Shown here: one piece after another, positions 1 to 6,081 of the stretch
Position numbering within the stretch: the stretch's first letter is position 1
Layout: each line of letters opens with the position of its first letter
From: Moraxellaceae bacterium
Lineage (GTDB): Bacteria > Pseudomonadota > Gammaproteobacteria > Pseudomonadales > Moraxellaceae
Reading direction: 5' to 3'
Assembly (NCBI GenBank): GCA_030684415.1
Contig: JAUXNL010000178.1
Location: 1 to 14,790, forward strand
Length of the DNA: 14,790 nucleotides
The notes under the pieces: model-generated
Database searches by the model: none
Seen by the model: the letters and a program-made list of their open reading frames with translations, nothing else
What the model was told of the DNA's origin: nothing
Position numbers and translations under genes: made by a program

Positions 1-233
1 GCCAACAATGCAGGAGCCGCAAGGGACGGCAGACGAAATCCGGCCAACAACAGCAGGCCGATACCGATTTGCATGCCGCCGTAATTGGCGCGGATCTCGT
101 TCAGTGCACTCACGCTGCTGACGCTCAGATCGACCAGTGCCATGGCCGCCACCGGGTCTCTGAAAGTATTGAAGCCGATCAGGATGAAGCTGATGCCACA
201 GAGCAGCAAAAACGGTTTTGTCAGGACTGACAT
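1..233 (-). CDS. DUF4345-type small membrane protein (3' end cut by window edge)
   Basis: The reading frame starts at an ATG at 233 and runs off the left edge, giving 77 complete codons. It begins MSVLTKPFLLLCGISFILIG, a hydrophobic membrane-entering segment. It continues with a segment around NEIRANYGGMQIGIGLLLL at residues 45-63, which resembles the conserved core of DUF4345 proteins. These are small proteins of about four transmembrane helices with no established function. An AAGGAAAG ribosome-binding site lies 5 bases before the ATG and supports this start. It lies downstream of the TraB-like gene on the same strand and could share its transcript. Family assignment is from the recognised motif only, as the C-terminal half is outside the window. 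Confidence 0.7.
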   Translation of the reverse strand, partial: MSVLTKPFLLLCGISFILIGFNTFRDPVAAMALVDLSVSSVSALNEIRANYGGMQIGIGLLLLAGFRLPSLAAPALL

Positions 234-252
234 TTTTTCTTTCCTTTGTTAT

Positions 253-423
253 TCATCCGTTCATTTGTACATACAGCCAGAATGCATCCGGCAAATCAGC
301 TGCTTGAGCGCTTTTTGCGAACGGGAATCGGCCATCCATTGTGATACTTGGCCCACTCCGCCCATAAATACCATGCACTTTAGCCACCTGCGTTGCCTCA
401 TGGCAGGCCACCTCCAGTGACAT
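253..423 (-). CDS. possible 56-residue hypothetical ORF between the TraB-like and DUF4345-like genes
   Basis: An open frame of 56 codons starts at ATG 423, four bases after the TraB-like stop, and ends 19 bases before the DUF4345-like start, so it fills the gap between two same-strand genes. The product (MSLEVACHEATQVAKVHGIY...) has no signal peptide, membrane segment or motif that I recognise, and its ribosome-binding site is weak (GTGAG). Its codons look less GC-biased at third positions than the neighbours. It may be a real small gene or chance. Nothing else is visible in the 234-427 gap. Confidence 0.25.
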   Translation of the reverse strand: MSLEVACHEATQVAKVHGIYGRSGPSITMDGRFPFAKSAQAADLPDAFWLYVQMNG

Positions 424-427
424 GTAC

Positions 428-1510
428 TCACAACTCACGCTCAAAGTGCTCGGGATTGGCAATCGCACGCGACCACTTCACTGACTTCACTTTCCAGCGC
501 GGATCTCTTTCTTGCAACAGGGCAAGCACGCCCTTCAAGTGCTCAGCGCCGTAGGTGATGTAGATTTTCGGGCTGGTGTCGGCGAGCACCGTGTCGACCA
601 GATGCCGGTTGCGGAAATCCAGCACGACGGGGGCCAGTGCACCCGCATCATGCGGAGCACCGAGCACCATGCTGAACACGCCGCGGCAGACAATACCGAC
701 CGTGTGGCGTTGCCCCTCGCTGCTGTTTTTCTGCCACTCCACCACCGATGCCATGATGTCGCCGATGTCGCCATCCTCGTTTTTTCCCTCAGCGGCGGAC
801 TCCCGGATCCGCTCGGCGAAGCCGGGATCACTGGCCATCAGGCGGTCGTACTCTTGCTTCATCTGCAAGGTGGTGACATCGGCGGTGAGGTGCCGTTCGG
901 GGTGCTGCCCCATGTCGCGGGCCAAGGGCGCGAAATAATCAATCTGGAACGCCATGCCGCAGGCTTGCGCCATGGCTTTGTAGTTGGATGACAGGTCGCG
1001 GCCACCGGCGAGCTTGTCGCTGAACCACTGATCTGCCTCGGGCGTCGAGGGCTGCACGCCTTCGTAATAGAGGCGATAACCCTGCGAAAGCGCATCTTCG
1101 AGGTCATACACCACCGACTTGTAAAAACTTTCGGCACCCACATGCATCATGCCCTGGAACACCACGGTCTTTTCACCGTTGCTGAGCACGACATTCGGCA
1201 CAATCGCCGGCGTCGCCGTGATGCGATACGACAAGTAGTACACCGGCAGCCCGAGCAGAATGCCGACCAGCAACACCGACACCAGCACGCAACGGAAAAA
1301 TGAAGGCGACACTCCCCAGAGCTGGCGACGGGCTCGCCAGCGCAGCCACCCATACGGCAGCAGGGCCACTAATAGCGCCACCATACCTACTGCCATCAGC
1401 AGCACTGGAGGCAACAATAGCAGTAGCGGCAAAGCCAACAAGAACAGGAAACCCATTACAAACCAGACCACGGCCTTGAGGCTGATCAGCCATTTTTCGT
1501 TGGTATTCAC
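428..1510 (-). CDS. TraB/GumN-like membrane protein
   Basis: The 360-residue product has two to three N-terminal membrane segments, roughly residues 11-52 and 73-94, with a basic loop between them (WLRWRARRQ). A soluble domain follows. It carries GMMHVG at 120-125, YYEGV at 148-152 and, near the C-terminus, ITYGAEHLKGVLALL. A GxxH near the start, an acidic residue after a strand and a GAxHLxG-like element near the end are the pattern of TraB/PrgY/TIKI/GumN proteins, a family with metal-dependent protease members. The start is GTG at 1510, with GGAGG 11 bases upstream. A closer ATG gives only a four-codon frame (MQIR) whose TGA overlaps the GTG. The gene lies 62 bases after the 1573-1971 gene on the same strand and may be cotranscribed. 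Substrate and activity are unknown, and the family call is by motif. Confidence 0.65.
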   Translation of the reverse strand: MNTNEKWLISLKAVVWFVMGFLFLLALPLLLLLPPVLLMAVGMVALLVALLPYGWLRWRARRQLWGVSPSFFRCVLVSVLLVGILLGLPVYYLSYRITATPAIVPNVVLSNGEKTVVFQGMMHVGAESFYKSVVYDLEDALSQGYRLYYEGVQPSTPEADQWFSDKLAGGRDLSSNYKAMAQACGMAFQIDYFAPLARDMGQHPERHLTADVTTLQMKQEYDRLMASDPGFAERIRESAAEGKNEDGDIGDIMASVVEWQKNSSEGQRHTVGIVCRGVFSMVLGAPHDAGALAPVVLDFRNRHLVDTVLADTSPKIYITYGAEHLKGVLALLQERDPRWKVKSVKWSRAIANPEHFEREL

Positions 1511-1572
1511 CTGATTTGCATCCTCCGTTCATTCACCGGCAGGCGGCCGGCTGACACCTCATGTTGCACCGC

Positions 1573-1971
1573 TCATGCTCGCGTAACGGTGAACCAGAAC
1601 ACGCGACGTGCCCGGCCGGCGATCGTCATGATGCCGCGCCCCAGAAATCGGCCGGGCGCGGTCTCGCGAACTTCATCCGTGAGCGGGCGCATGAAAAAGG
1701 GATTGTCGGGCAGGTCATAGAGGATTTGCGTGACCTCGCTCCCGTCTTCGGCACGGCCACGGGCGACATAAAAGCGGCCGGTCTTGATCAGTCCGCCGAG
1801 AAAGCGGTTGTAGCCAAGAGTGACACTGCCTTCGCGCCGGAATACTTTGGTGTGGCCGAAAAAGCGCAAAGGGCGGGGTAGGAAGGGCGCCACCAGATGC
1901 ACGGCATATTCACCGTCGAGTGCGTCAGGATTACGTGCGGCAGCAACGGCAAATTCGTCTTGTGCAGGCAT
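1573..1971 (-). CDS. conserved-looking hypothetical protein, beta-rich, 132 residues
   Basis: I do not recognise this family. The protein starts MPAQDEFAVAAARNPDALDG and is rich in alternating beta-type segments, for example SVTLGYNRFLGGLIKTGRFY, then TQILYDLPDNPFFMRPL, then GRGIMTIAGRARRVFWFTV at the C-terminus. It has no signal peptide or membrane helix. The strand-rich layout with one YDLPDNPF turn could be a small barrel or calycin-like fold, but that is a guess. ATG 1971 is preferred because GGAG lies 8 bases upstream. An upstream in-frame ATG at 2010 would add 13 residues but has a weaker site, and further extension would run antisense through the esterase gene. It is divergent from the esterase at 2107, with about 135 bases between them for both promoters. 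Confidence 0.6.
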   Translation of the reverse strand: MPAQDEFAVAAARNPDALDGEYAVHLVAPFLPRPLRFFGHTKVFRREGSVTLGYNRFLGGLIKTGRFYVARGRAEDGSEVTQILYDLPDNPFFMRPLTDEVRETAPGRFLGRGIMTIAGRARRVFWFTVTRA

Positions 1972-2106
1972 GGCAAGAGCTCCGTCGGGAAGGCTGGCCC
2001 ATGATGCCATGTGATTGGCCTGCCTCCACCCCGTGCGGGGCTTGCGGATGGACAAGTGGTCATGACACAACAGGAGCCCGTTTCCGCTGCTGTTCCGGAG
2101 TCTTGC

Positions 2107-3069
2107 ATGACCGATGCTGCCCGCCCCATCAAACGCCCCGGCCTGCGTGCCGCCGTGCTCAACCGCGTGCTGCGCCGCTATGCCAAGGCGCCGGCCGACC
2201 GGGCACCGGCACATCTCGACATCAAGGATGACCATCTGGCGCGTGGGGCACGCCGCACGGCAAAGATGCTCAAGCGTAACGAGCGCGTGCCGGACTTCAT
2301 GACCGTGGCACCGGTAACGGTACCGACACCGGCGGGCGACATGAGCGCAGAGTGGCTGTACTCCGCCAATGCCGACCGCGATCACGTCATCCTGTATTTT
2401 CATGGGGGCGGCTATTTCATGTGCTCGGCCGCCACACACCGGCCGCTCACCAGCCGGCTGGCGCATGGCGCACGCCGCCGCGTGCTCTCGATCAATTACC
2501 GGCAGGCGCCGGAACACCGCTTTCCGGCCTGGCTGGAAGATGCCGTCAGCGCCTACCGCTTTTTGCTGGCCGAAGGCTATGCGCCGAGCAAAATTGCATT
2601 AGGTGGCGACTCCGCCGGCGGCAATCTGGTGCTGATCACCCTGCAGCAGTTGCGCACCGAGGGCCTGCCCATGCCGGGAGCCGCCTTCTGCATTTCGCCC
2701 TGGGCCGACTTTGCTTGCGAGAGCCCGTCGCTCATCCGCAACAATCCGCGTGACGTGATGTTTTCCGGCAATGGCCTGCGGGCGCTGGCGCGCTACCACA
2801 CCGCCACGCACGACGCGAAGCACCCGCTGCTCTCACCGGTGCACGCCGACTTCAGCGGTTTTCCACCGCTGCTGATCCAGGCCAGCAGCACGGAAATCCT
2901 GCGCGACGACAGCCGTCGTGTCGCCGCCCGCGCCCGTGCCGCTGGCGTCAATGTAAAGTTGGAGGAATGGCACGACTTGCCGCATGTCTTCCATCTGTTT
3001 TCGGAATTCATTCCAGAGGGGCCGAAGGCCATCCGTCATCTCACGGCGTTTGTGCAGCAGCACACCTGA
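2107..3069 (+). CDS. HSL-family (hormone-sensitive-lipase-like) alpha/beta hydrolase, esterase
   Basis: The 320-residue product hydrolyses carboxyl esters, probably short- or medium-chain acyl esters. The oxyanion-hole motif HGGGY is at residues 99-103, and the nucleophile elbow GDSAGG puts the catalytic serine at 169. The segment STEILRDD around 261-268 supplies the acid, and PHVFHLF places the catalytic histidine at 293. The acid position is odd: many relatives have an Asp before the Glu of this segment, and here it is Thr, so Glu263 is the likelier acid. There is no signal peptide, so it is probably cytoplasmic. ATG 2107 has GGAG six bases upstream; in-frame ATG 2062 and GTG 2011 are alternatives with weaker sites. 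Length fits the family. It is transcribed away from the 1573-1971 gene. Confidence 0.88.
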   Translation: MTDAARPIKRPGLRAAVLNRVLRRYAKAPADRAPAHLDIKDDHLARGARRTAKMLKRNERVPDFMTVAPVTVPTPAGDMSAEWLYSANADRDHVILYFHGGGYFMCSAATHRPLTSRLAHGARRRVLSINYRQAPEHRFPAWLEDAVSAYRFLLAEGYAPSKIALGGDSAGGNLVLITLQQLRTEGLPMPGAAFCISPWADFACESPSLIRNNPRDVMFSGNGLRALARYHTATHDAKHPLLSPVHADFSGFPPLLIQASSTEILRDDSRRVAARARAAGVNVKLEEWHDLPHVFHLFSEFIPEGPKAIRHLTAFVQQHT

Positions 3070-3127
3070 GGGCTCGCTAAGCCGTGATCCTCCACTGAGG
3101 CTGTCGCCACGCTTGAGGAGCGCCAAA

Positions 3128-3153
3128 AAGCCATGTTTCCGAGGTCATGGCTT
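3128..3153 (-). terminator. hairpin with T run on the minus strand, possible orphan terminator
   Basis: AAGCCATG (3128-3135) and CATGGCTT (3146-3153) form an 8-bp perfect stem with a 10-base loop. Read on the minus strand the stem runs straight into a T-rich stretch, as in an intrinsic terminator. No intact minus-strand gene lies immediately upstream of it, because the OmpA-family gene has its own terminator at 3338-3369. It may be the leftover end of a decayed gene. The rest of 3070-3337 shows no frame that I recognise. Confidence 0.35.
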
Positions 3154-3337
3154 GAAGCCCCTCGATGCCGCCGGAGTCTTTTGGCGGCCCAAGGCAGACG
3201 CCTCCGGTCGGTGAACTCCTCCTTGGAGGCGCTCATCGAGTTCGTCAGCACATAGGCCCAGCGCTCGGCGCTGTGGAATTACCCACGCTGACGCCCGTCT
3301 TGGCAGGCATGAATCAGGCCTATATACGCCGCTCATG

Positions 3338-3369
3338 AAAAAGGGCGTACCCCGGTGGGTACGCCCTTT
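3338..3369 (-). terminator. intrinsic terminator of the OmpA-family gene
   Basis: GGGCGTACCC (3343-3352) and GGGTACGCCC (3357-3366) form a perfect 10-bp stem with a CGGT loop, extended by three A-T pairs. On the minus strand the stem is followed by five T residues, about 30 bases after the OmpA-family stop codon. The plus-strand side has TTTAATT, so weaker bidirectional use is possible. Confidence 0.85.
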
Positions 3370-3399
3370 AATTACAACGGTCAGGCAGTAAAGAAGTGC

Positions 3400-4191
3400 T
3401 TACTGCTTGATCTTCTCGACCGTCTGCTTGATGACGCCTTCCACACGGCGGTTGGCATCGCGACCGGCCTGGGTGCCGTTGTCAGCAACCGGCTTGTCGG
3501 GGCCGTAACCGGCGGCGGTGACACGGCCGGCATCAATGCTGAACTTGTCGATCAGACGCTGGCGCACGGCTTCGGCACGCTGCTTGGACAGGCGACGGTT
3601 CACCGCGGCGCTGCCGGTGTTGTCGGTGTGGCCACCCACTTCCAGCGAGGTCTGCGGGTACTGGTTCATGAACTCGGCCAGCTTCTGGATCTCGGCATCA
3701 CCGGCCGCATCGACCTTGGTCGAGCCACTGGCGAACTTCACGTCAATCGCCTGTGTCACGGTTTCCTTGAGGATGATGTAGCAGCCGTTCTCATCAACCT
3801 TGGCGCCTTTCTTGGTGTCCGGGCACTTGTCGTTGGTGTCGGGTACGCCATCGCCGTCGGTGTCTTTAGCAGCGGCCAGAGCGGCAGCCGCCGCAGCGGC
3901 ATCTGCTGCCGCTTTGTCAGCGGCGGCCTTGGCGGCGGCAGCGGCACGAGCAGCCGCACCACCATCACCAGCCGGGGCGGCGGCGACGGGAGCCGGGGTA
4001 GGCGCAGGAGCGGCGGCCGTTTTGCCATCGCAACCGACGATGATTTTTTCGGGCGTCCAGCTCGCGGTGCGCCAGCACTCGCCGCTGCTGTTACGCCATA
4101 CCTGACCGATGGAGTCTTTCCAGTAGCCGTTGTCCTGTGCCAGGGCCGAAGCGGATACCGCCAGCAGGGTCATGCCAATCGCCATCTTCAT
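3400..4191 (-). CDS. OmpA-family peptidoglycan-binding protein without a beta-barrel
   Basis: The 263-residue envelope protein anchors to peptidoglycan. Residues 1-18 are a signal peptide ending ASALA. Residues 31-55 carry a cysteine-pair motif (VWRNSSGECWRTASWTP, then C54), as in RmpM-like proteins. Residues 58-109 are an Ala/Pro linker. Residues 110-137 are a calcium-binding thrombospondin type 3-like repeat (DTDGDGVPDTNDKCPD and following). The OmpA C-terminal domain starts near 146, with GGHTDNTGS at 186-194; Asp190 and Arg205 match the spacing of the diaminopimelate-binding pair in OmpA proteins. There is no eight-strand barrel, so it is more likely periplasmic or outer-membrane-associated than a porin. 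AGGAGAG upstream fixes the start. Its own terminator lies downstream, so it is probably transcribed alone. Confidence 0.9.
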   Translation of the reverse strand: MKMAIGMTLLAVSASALAQDNGYWKDSIGQVWRNSSGECWRTASWTPEKIIVGCDGKTAAAPAPTPAPVAAAPAGDGGAAARAAAAAKAAADKAAADAAAAAAALAAAKDTDGDGVPDTNDKCPDTKKGAKVDENGCYIILKETVTQAIDVKFASGSTKVDAAGDAEIQKLAEFMNQYPQTSLEVGGHTDNTGSAAVNRRLSKQRAEAVRQRLIDKFSIDAGRVTAAGYGPDKPVADNGTQAGRDANRRVEGVIKQTVEKIKQ

Positions 4192-4219
4192 TGTTTTGTC
4201 TCTCCTGTTTGTCGTGCCC

Positions 4220-4381
4220 TCAGGGCGCCGCGCATAAGTAGCATGGCTTGCCCGTTTTCACCATGTTGCCATGGCCCGAGTTGCCCTCATTTGGGCCCGT
4301 GGTGATGGCCTTCGCGCCGATAGTGTTAACCCACGTTTGTGCAGCTGCGGCGGGCACACCCTTGACGTAGCGTGGGCCCAT
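4220..4381 (-). CDS. possible 53-residue ORF upstream of the OmpA-family gene
   Basis: An open frame starts at ATG 4381 and ends 28 bases before the OmpA-family start. The product begins MGPRYVKGVPAAAAQTWVNT and ends GHGNMVKTGKPCYLCAAP, with a CxxC pair near the end. I recognise no family, and no clear ribosome-binding site precedes it. Its ATG and the divergent photolyase ATG (4380) share the palindrome CATG. If it is not coding, this stretch is the 5' leader and promoter region of the OmpA-family gene. No strong sigma-70 boxes were found in it. Confidence 0.2.
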   Translation of the reverse strand: MGPRYVKGVPAAAAQTWVNTIGAKAITTGPNEGNSGHGNMVKTGKPCYLCAAP

Positions 4382-5930
4382 GCCCGTGCAAATCGTCTGG
4401 TTCAAGCGAGATCTGCGCGCCGCCCGCCATGCGGCGCTGGCGGTCGCGGCCACGCATGGCCCGGTGCTGGGCCTGTATGTGCGTGAACCATCGGTATGGT
4501 GCGCGCCCGATGCCAGTGCCCGGCAGTGGGGCTTTGTGCGGGAATCACTACAAGAGCTGCGCGCCGCCTTGGCCGCACTTGGTGTGCCCCTGCTGGTGAC
4601 GACGGCGGAGCTGCTGCCGGTGCTGCGACAGTTGCACGACAACATCGGCATCGGGGGACTGTGGGCACATGAGGAAACCGGCAATGCGCTCACCTTTGCG
4701 CGTGATGTTGCGGTGGCCGGCTGGTGTCGCGAGCAGGGCATCGCCTTCCGGGAGTGCCGCCAGTACGGCGTCATCCGGGGCCTGACCGGCCGCCGTCACC
4801 GCCGCTGGGCGGGGGAGTGGGAGCGTTTCATGGCGACACCGTTGCCGGCGACGATGGCCGCGCAAGTGGCGCAAGAACGGCCGTCGCTGGACCTGCCCGC
4901 GCAGTCGCTGCACTGGCGCGAGCCGGATATTGCCGGCCGGCAGCCGGGTGGCCGGCGTGCGGGGCTGACCGCGCTCACCGACTTTCTTGGCGCGCGTGTG
5001 CCGACTTATCGCCGTGGCATGTCGAGTCCGTTATCAGCAGCGCAGGCCTGCTCACGACTGTCGCCGTATATCGCCTGGGGCTGTCTGTCGCTGGCCGAGG
5101 TAGACCAGGCCACCTGCGCCGCCATCGACACCGAAGCCGCGCTCCCCACGCCGTTGCGCACCACAGGGCGGCTCGCCTCATTGCGAGCTTTTCGGGAGCG
5201 CTTAGCCTGGCATTGCCATTTCATCCAGAAACTCGAAACCGAACCGAGCCTGGAGTTCCGCAACATGCACAGCGGTTACGACGGCCTGCGCGAAGGCGAG
5301 TTCCGTGCCGATGTCTGCGGGGCCTGGGCACGCGGCGAAACGGGCTGGCCATTGGTGGACGCCTGCATGAAAAGCCTGACCGCCACCGGTTGGTTGAACT
5401 TCCGCATGCGCGCCATGCTGATGAGTGTCGCCGCGTATCCCTTGTGGCTGCACTGGCGCGAGCCTGCCCTCGTCCTCGCACGGCTGTTCACCGACTACGA
5501 GCCCGGCATCCATTTCGCCCAGGCGCAAATGCAGTCTGGCGTCACCGGCATCAATGCCATGCGGGTCTACCACCCGACCAAACAAGCACGCGATCAGGAC
5601 CCGGACGGCGTGTTCATCCGTCGCTGGCTGCCCGCACTCGCGAACGTGCCCGCCAGTTTTCTGGCCGAGCCTTGGCGGATGCCGCGCCCGCTACAGCAAA
5701 AGTGCGGCGTGGTGCTCGGGCGTGATTACCCCGAGCCACTGACCGATCTCGACACGGCGCTGCGTTGCTCGAAAACGCGCATGGCAGAGCGTCGTGCCAG
5801 TCTGGCCGGCAGCGCTGAAACCCGGCGCGTGGTCGAACGCCTCGCGTCGCGCCGGCGCGCCGACCACACCGCCAGCCGTGCCCGTCCGCGTGACGGTAAT
5901 CCCGCGCCGCAACTGAACCTGGAGCTGTGA
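4380..5930 (+). CDS. photolyase/cryptochrome-family FAD protein (deoxyribodipyrimidine photolyase-like)
   Basis: The 516-residue product should bind FAD and use blue or near-UV light to reverse UV pyrimidine dimers, or act as a cryptochrome. The N-terminal Rossmann-like antenna domain opens with IVWFKRDLR (residues 4-12). The FAD domain has GETGWPLVDACMKSLTATGW near 319-338, then LHWREP (W359) and MRVYHPTKQARDQDPDG, followed by FIRRWLPALANVP. The usual flavin-proximal Trp of the W(Q)W stretch seems to be Ala380 (HFAQAQMQSG), while W316 and W359 are kept. The subclass is therefore neither typical class I nor class III, and I cannot fix its substrate. ATG 4380 is the only reasonable start, with an in-frame TAG at 4368. 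No clear Shine-Dalgarno sequence precedes it. The stop is one base before the DUF2256 gene. The basic C-terminal tail after residue 470 may be disordered. Confidence 0.88.
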   Translation: MPVQIVWFKRDLRAARHAALAVAATHGPVLGLYVREPSVWCAPDASARQWGFVRESLQELRAALAALGVPLLVTTAELLPVLRQLHDNIGIGGLWAHEETGNALTFARDVAVAGWCREQGIAFRECRQYGVIRGLTGRRHRRWAGEWERFMATPLPATMAAQVAQERPSLDLPAQSLHWREPDIAGRQPGGRRAGLTALTDFLGARVPTYRRGMSSPLSAAQACSRLSPYIAWGCLSLAEVDQATCAAIDTEAALPTPLRTTGRLASLRAFRERLAWHCHFIQKLETEPSLEFRNMHSGYDGLREGEFRADVCGAWARGETGWPLVDACMKSLTATGWLNFRMRAMLMSVAAYPLWLHWREPALVLARLFTDYEPGIHFAQAQMQSGVTGINAMRVYHPTKQARDQDPDGVFIRRWLPALANVPASFLAEPWRMPRPLQQKCGVVLGRDYPEPLTDLDTALRCSKTRMAERRASLAGSAETRRVVERLASRRRADHTASRARPRDGNPAPQLNLEL

Positions 5931-5931
5931 C

Positions 5932-6081
5932 ATGCAGGGCGTGAAAAAACAGCAATTGCCGGAAAAAATCTGCCCGGTCTGCCAGCGGCCTTTTGCCTGG
6001 CGACGCAAATGGGCGCGTGACTGGGCACAAGTGGTGTATTGCAGCGAGCGTTGCCGACGGACACGGGTGGCCAGCGCATGA
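5932..6081 (+). CDS. DUF2256 small zinc-ribbon protein
   Basis: The 49-residue protein has two cysteine pairs, ICPVC (C14, C17) and YCSERC (C37, C41), around a Trp/Arg/Lys-rich middle (FAWRRKWARDW). This is the DUF2256 signature, a treble-clef or ribbon zinc fold. The function is unknown, but such genes often sit beside photolyase genes. GGAG, inside the end of the preceding gene, lies 7 bases before this ATG. Its stop codon overlaps the next ATG in the sequence ATGA (6078-6081), so the three genes look translationally coupled. I infer an accessory role for a photolyase partner, such as cofactor loading or DNA or RNA contact. That has not been shown. Confidence 0.9.
   Translation: MQGVKKQQLPEKICPVCQRPFAWRRKWARDWAQVVYCSERCRRTRVASA

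Noticed and set aside
1573..2517. A 314-codon minus-strand frame that extends the 132-residue protein upstream
   Set aside because: The extra part runs antisense to the esterase core including its HGGGY region, has no family-like sequence, and the ATG at 1971 has a proper ribosome-binding site.
3355..4305. A 316-codon plus-strand Gly/Val-rich frame opposite the OmpA-family gene
   Set aside because: The opposite strand encodes a signal peptide, a thrombospondin type 3-like repeat and an OmpA domain; the plus frame is its low-complexity mirror and also crosses the terminator.
4724..5725. A 333-codon plus-strand frame inside the first photolyase
   Set aside because: It is a shifted reading of the photolyase, Arg/Ala-rich with no family motifs.
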